Source of the DNA: Cellulophaga tyrosinoxydans
GTDB taxonomy: Bacteria; Bacteroidota; Bacteroidia; Flavobacteriales; Flavobacteriaceae
Length of the DNA stretch: 64,000 nucleotides
Assembly (NCBI RefSeq): GCF_900176415.1
Contig: NZ_FWXO01000002.1
Coordinates: 186,001 to 250,000 of the forward strand
Reading direction: 5' to 3'
In this document: positions 63,149 to 64,000 of the stretch, piece by piece
How positions within the stretch are numbered: the first letter of the stretch is position 1
Layout: every line of letters starts with the position of its first letter
The notes under the pieces: generated by a model
What the model was told of the DNA's origin: nothing
What the model saw: only the letters and a program-made list of their open reading frames with translations
Databases searched by the model: none
Program-made: the position numbers and the translations under genes

Positions 63149-63150
63149 AA

Positions 63151-64000
63151 ATGAATAAGCTTAGAATTGTATTTATGGGCACTCCCGATTTTGCGGTGGG
63201 TATTTTAGATAAACTAATACAGCATAAATATGAAGTGGTAGGTGTCATAACAGCACCCGATAAACCAGCAGGCCGTGGACGTAAGTTACAGGAATCCGCG
63301 GTTAAAAAATATGCTGTTGCGCATCACCTAAAAGTTATGCAACCCACCAATTTAAAAAACGAAGACTTTTTAAATGAACTAAAAAGCCTAAAACCCAATT
63401 TACAAATAATTGTTGCGTTTAGAATGTTGCCTAAAGTGGTTTGGGAAATTCCTGAATTTGGCACTTTTAACCTTCATGCTTCATTATTACCAGATTATAG
63501 AGGTGCAGCTCCAATAAACTGGGCGCTTATAAATGGGGAAACTAAAACTGGCGTTACTACCTTTTATATAGATGATAAAATTGATACTGGAGAAATACTA
63601 TTACAATCGGAAATAGCCATTGATCCAGATGAAACCGCAGGTACTTTACATGATAAGTTGATGGTTTTAGGCGCCGATTTGGTTATTGATACAGTAAAAA
63701 GTATTGAAGCTGGAAAAGTAACTACCAAAAAACAACCCAACACGCCTATTGAAAAAGTAGCTTATAAAATTCATAAAGAAACCTGTGAGATTAACTGGGA
63801 TAAGCCTCTTGAAACTATTTATAATCAAATTAGAGGGTTGAGTCCCTACCCTGCAGCTTGGACTACATTATATAATGGTGATGAGGAATTGTTTTTAAAA
63901 ATTTATGAAGTGGCCGTGAGTAATGAAAAACATTCGCTAGCGCTAAAATCGCTTTGGTTTGACAAAAAAACCATTAAGATTGCTGTTGCAGGTGGTTTTA
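63151..64000 (+). CDS. fmt: Methionyl-tRNA formyltransferase, 5' part
   Basis: The gene is cut by the window end: 283 residues are visible from ATG 63151. It begins MNKLRIVFMGTPDFAVGILD, has the 10-formyl-THF and catalytic site FGTFNLHASLLPDYRGAAPI (Asn-x-His) and ITGVTTFYIDDKIDTG-like strand, and continues into the C-terminal tRNA-binding domain (IRGLSPYPAAWTTLYNG). It formylates initiator Met-tRNA. It starts 2 bases after the recQ stop. Fewer than about 40 residues are expected to be missing. Confidence 0.95.
   Translation, partial: MNKLRIVFMGTPDFAVGILDKLIQHKYEVVGVITAPDKPAGRGRKLQESAVKKYAVAHHLKVMQPTNLKNEDFLNELKSLKPNLQIIVAFRMLPKVVWEIPEFGTFNLHASLLPDYRGAAPINWALINGETKTGVTTFYIDDKIDTGEILLQSEIAIDPDETAGTLHDKLMVLGADLVIDTVKSIEAGKVTTKKQPNTPIEKVAYKIHKETCEINWDKPLETIYNQIRGLSPYPAAWTTLYNGDEELFLKIYEVAVSNEKHSLALKSLWFDKKTIKIAVAGGF

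Noticed and set aside
1-64000. tRNA, rRNA, CRISPR array, insertion sequence, prophage or defence island
   Set aside because: No cloverleaf, regular short repeats, transposase, integrase or restriction/abortive-infection genes were found; the gene content is housekeeping.

Overview
The window is a 64 kb piece of an ordinary chromosome from a Flavobacteriaceae-type Bacteroidota. I infer this from the AT-rich sequence, the TAnnTTTG promoter boxes of this phylum, weak or absent Shine-Dalgarno sites, secreted proteins with short signal peptides ending in ...AQ, a menaquinone pathway, BshB1 (bacillithiol) and many Bacteroidota families (DUF4290, DUF2853, DUF4252, DUF2911, fused CcsBA). The genus cannot be fixed from sequence alone. 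I see no tRNA, rRNA, insertion sequence, prophage or CRISPR array. Nearly all bases are coding.

Layout. 1-366: 3' end of an acyl-CoA carboxylase gene. 363-5400 (minus): M24 peptidase, a lone TonB-plug protein, then menC-CPBP protease-menE with overlapping ends. 5450-9025: SDR, UPF0173 hydrolase, TPR-containing sensor kinase. 9026-9408: a non-coding gap with a candidate small RNA. 9409-16505 (minus): LytTR regulator, menA, SPOR-like protein, CvfB-like S1 protein, DUF2853, menD, menF, thioesterase. 16622-19242: esterase, acetyltransferase, two unknown genes, one of which lacks a normal start codon. 19346-21247: dnaK. 21556-26924: serine dehydratase, a 32-aa Lys-rich protein, GyrI-like and NTF2-like proteins, then panB, an LspA-type peptidase, an RluA-type synthase and a DUF4252 lipoprotein. 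26917-31781: DMT transporter, unknown helical protein, leuA-leuB. 31841-37258: TlpA-like lipoprotein, pheT, fasciclin protein, unknown membrane protein. 37288-42452 (minus): bshB1, cystathionine gamma-synthase type enzyme, ccsBA. 42683-46109: DUF2520, kdsC, maf, lipoprotein, MscS. 46193-50569: PIG-L deacetylase, a 33-aa membrane protein and a sodium:solute symporter in one tight run. 50625-57659: DUF2911, SRPBCC-SDR-photolyase, TIM-barrel-like protein, GNAT, exported VOC protein, pirin, cyclophilin lipoprotein. 57682-60626 (minus): unknown membrane protein, murA, DUF4290, DUF493. 60711-64000: P-loop ATPase, recQ, fmt (cut by the window end).

How the genes work together. Six menaquinone steps or candidates (MenF, MenD, MenC, MenE, MenA and a hotdog thioesterase that could hydrolyse DHNA-CoA) are here in two minus-strand blocks; menB is missing from the window. 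CcsBA would serve respiratory cytochrome c. The most interesting points are small or regulatory: the candidate sRNA between kinase and regulator, two microproteins, a gene whose conserved frame runs upstream of its first ATG, near-leaderless promoters, palindromic sites before the fasciclin and esterase/thioesterase genes, a sigma-54-like element at dnaK, a charged insertion in the symporter, and MurA with Asp at the fosfomycin-reactive position. I see no clear large undescribed system such as a defence island.
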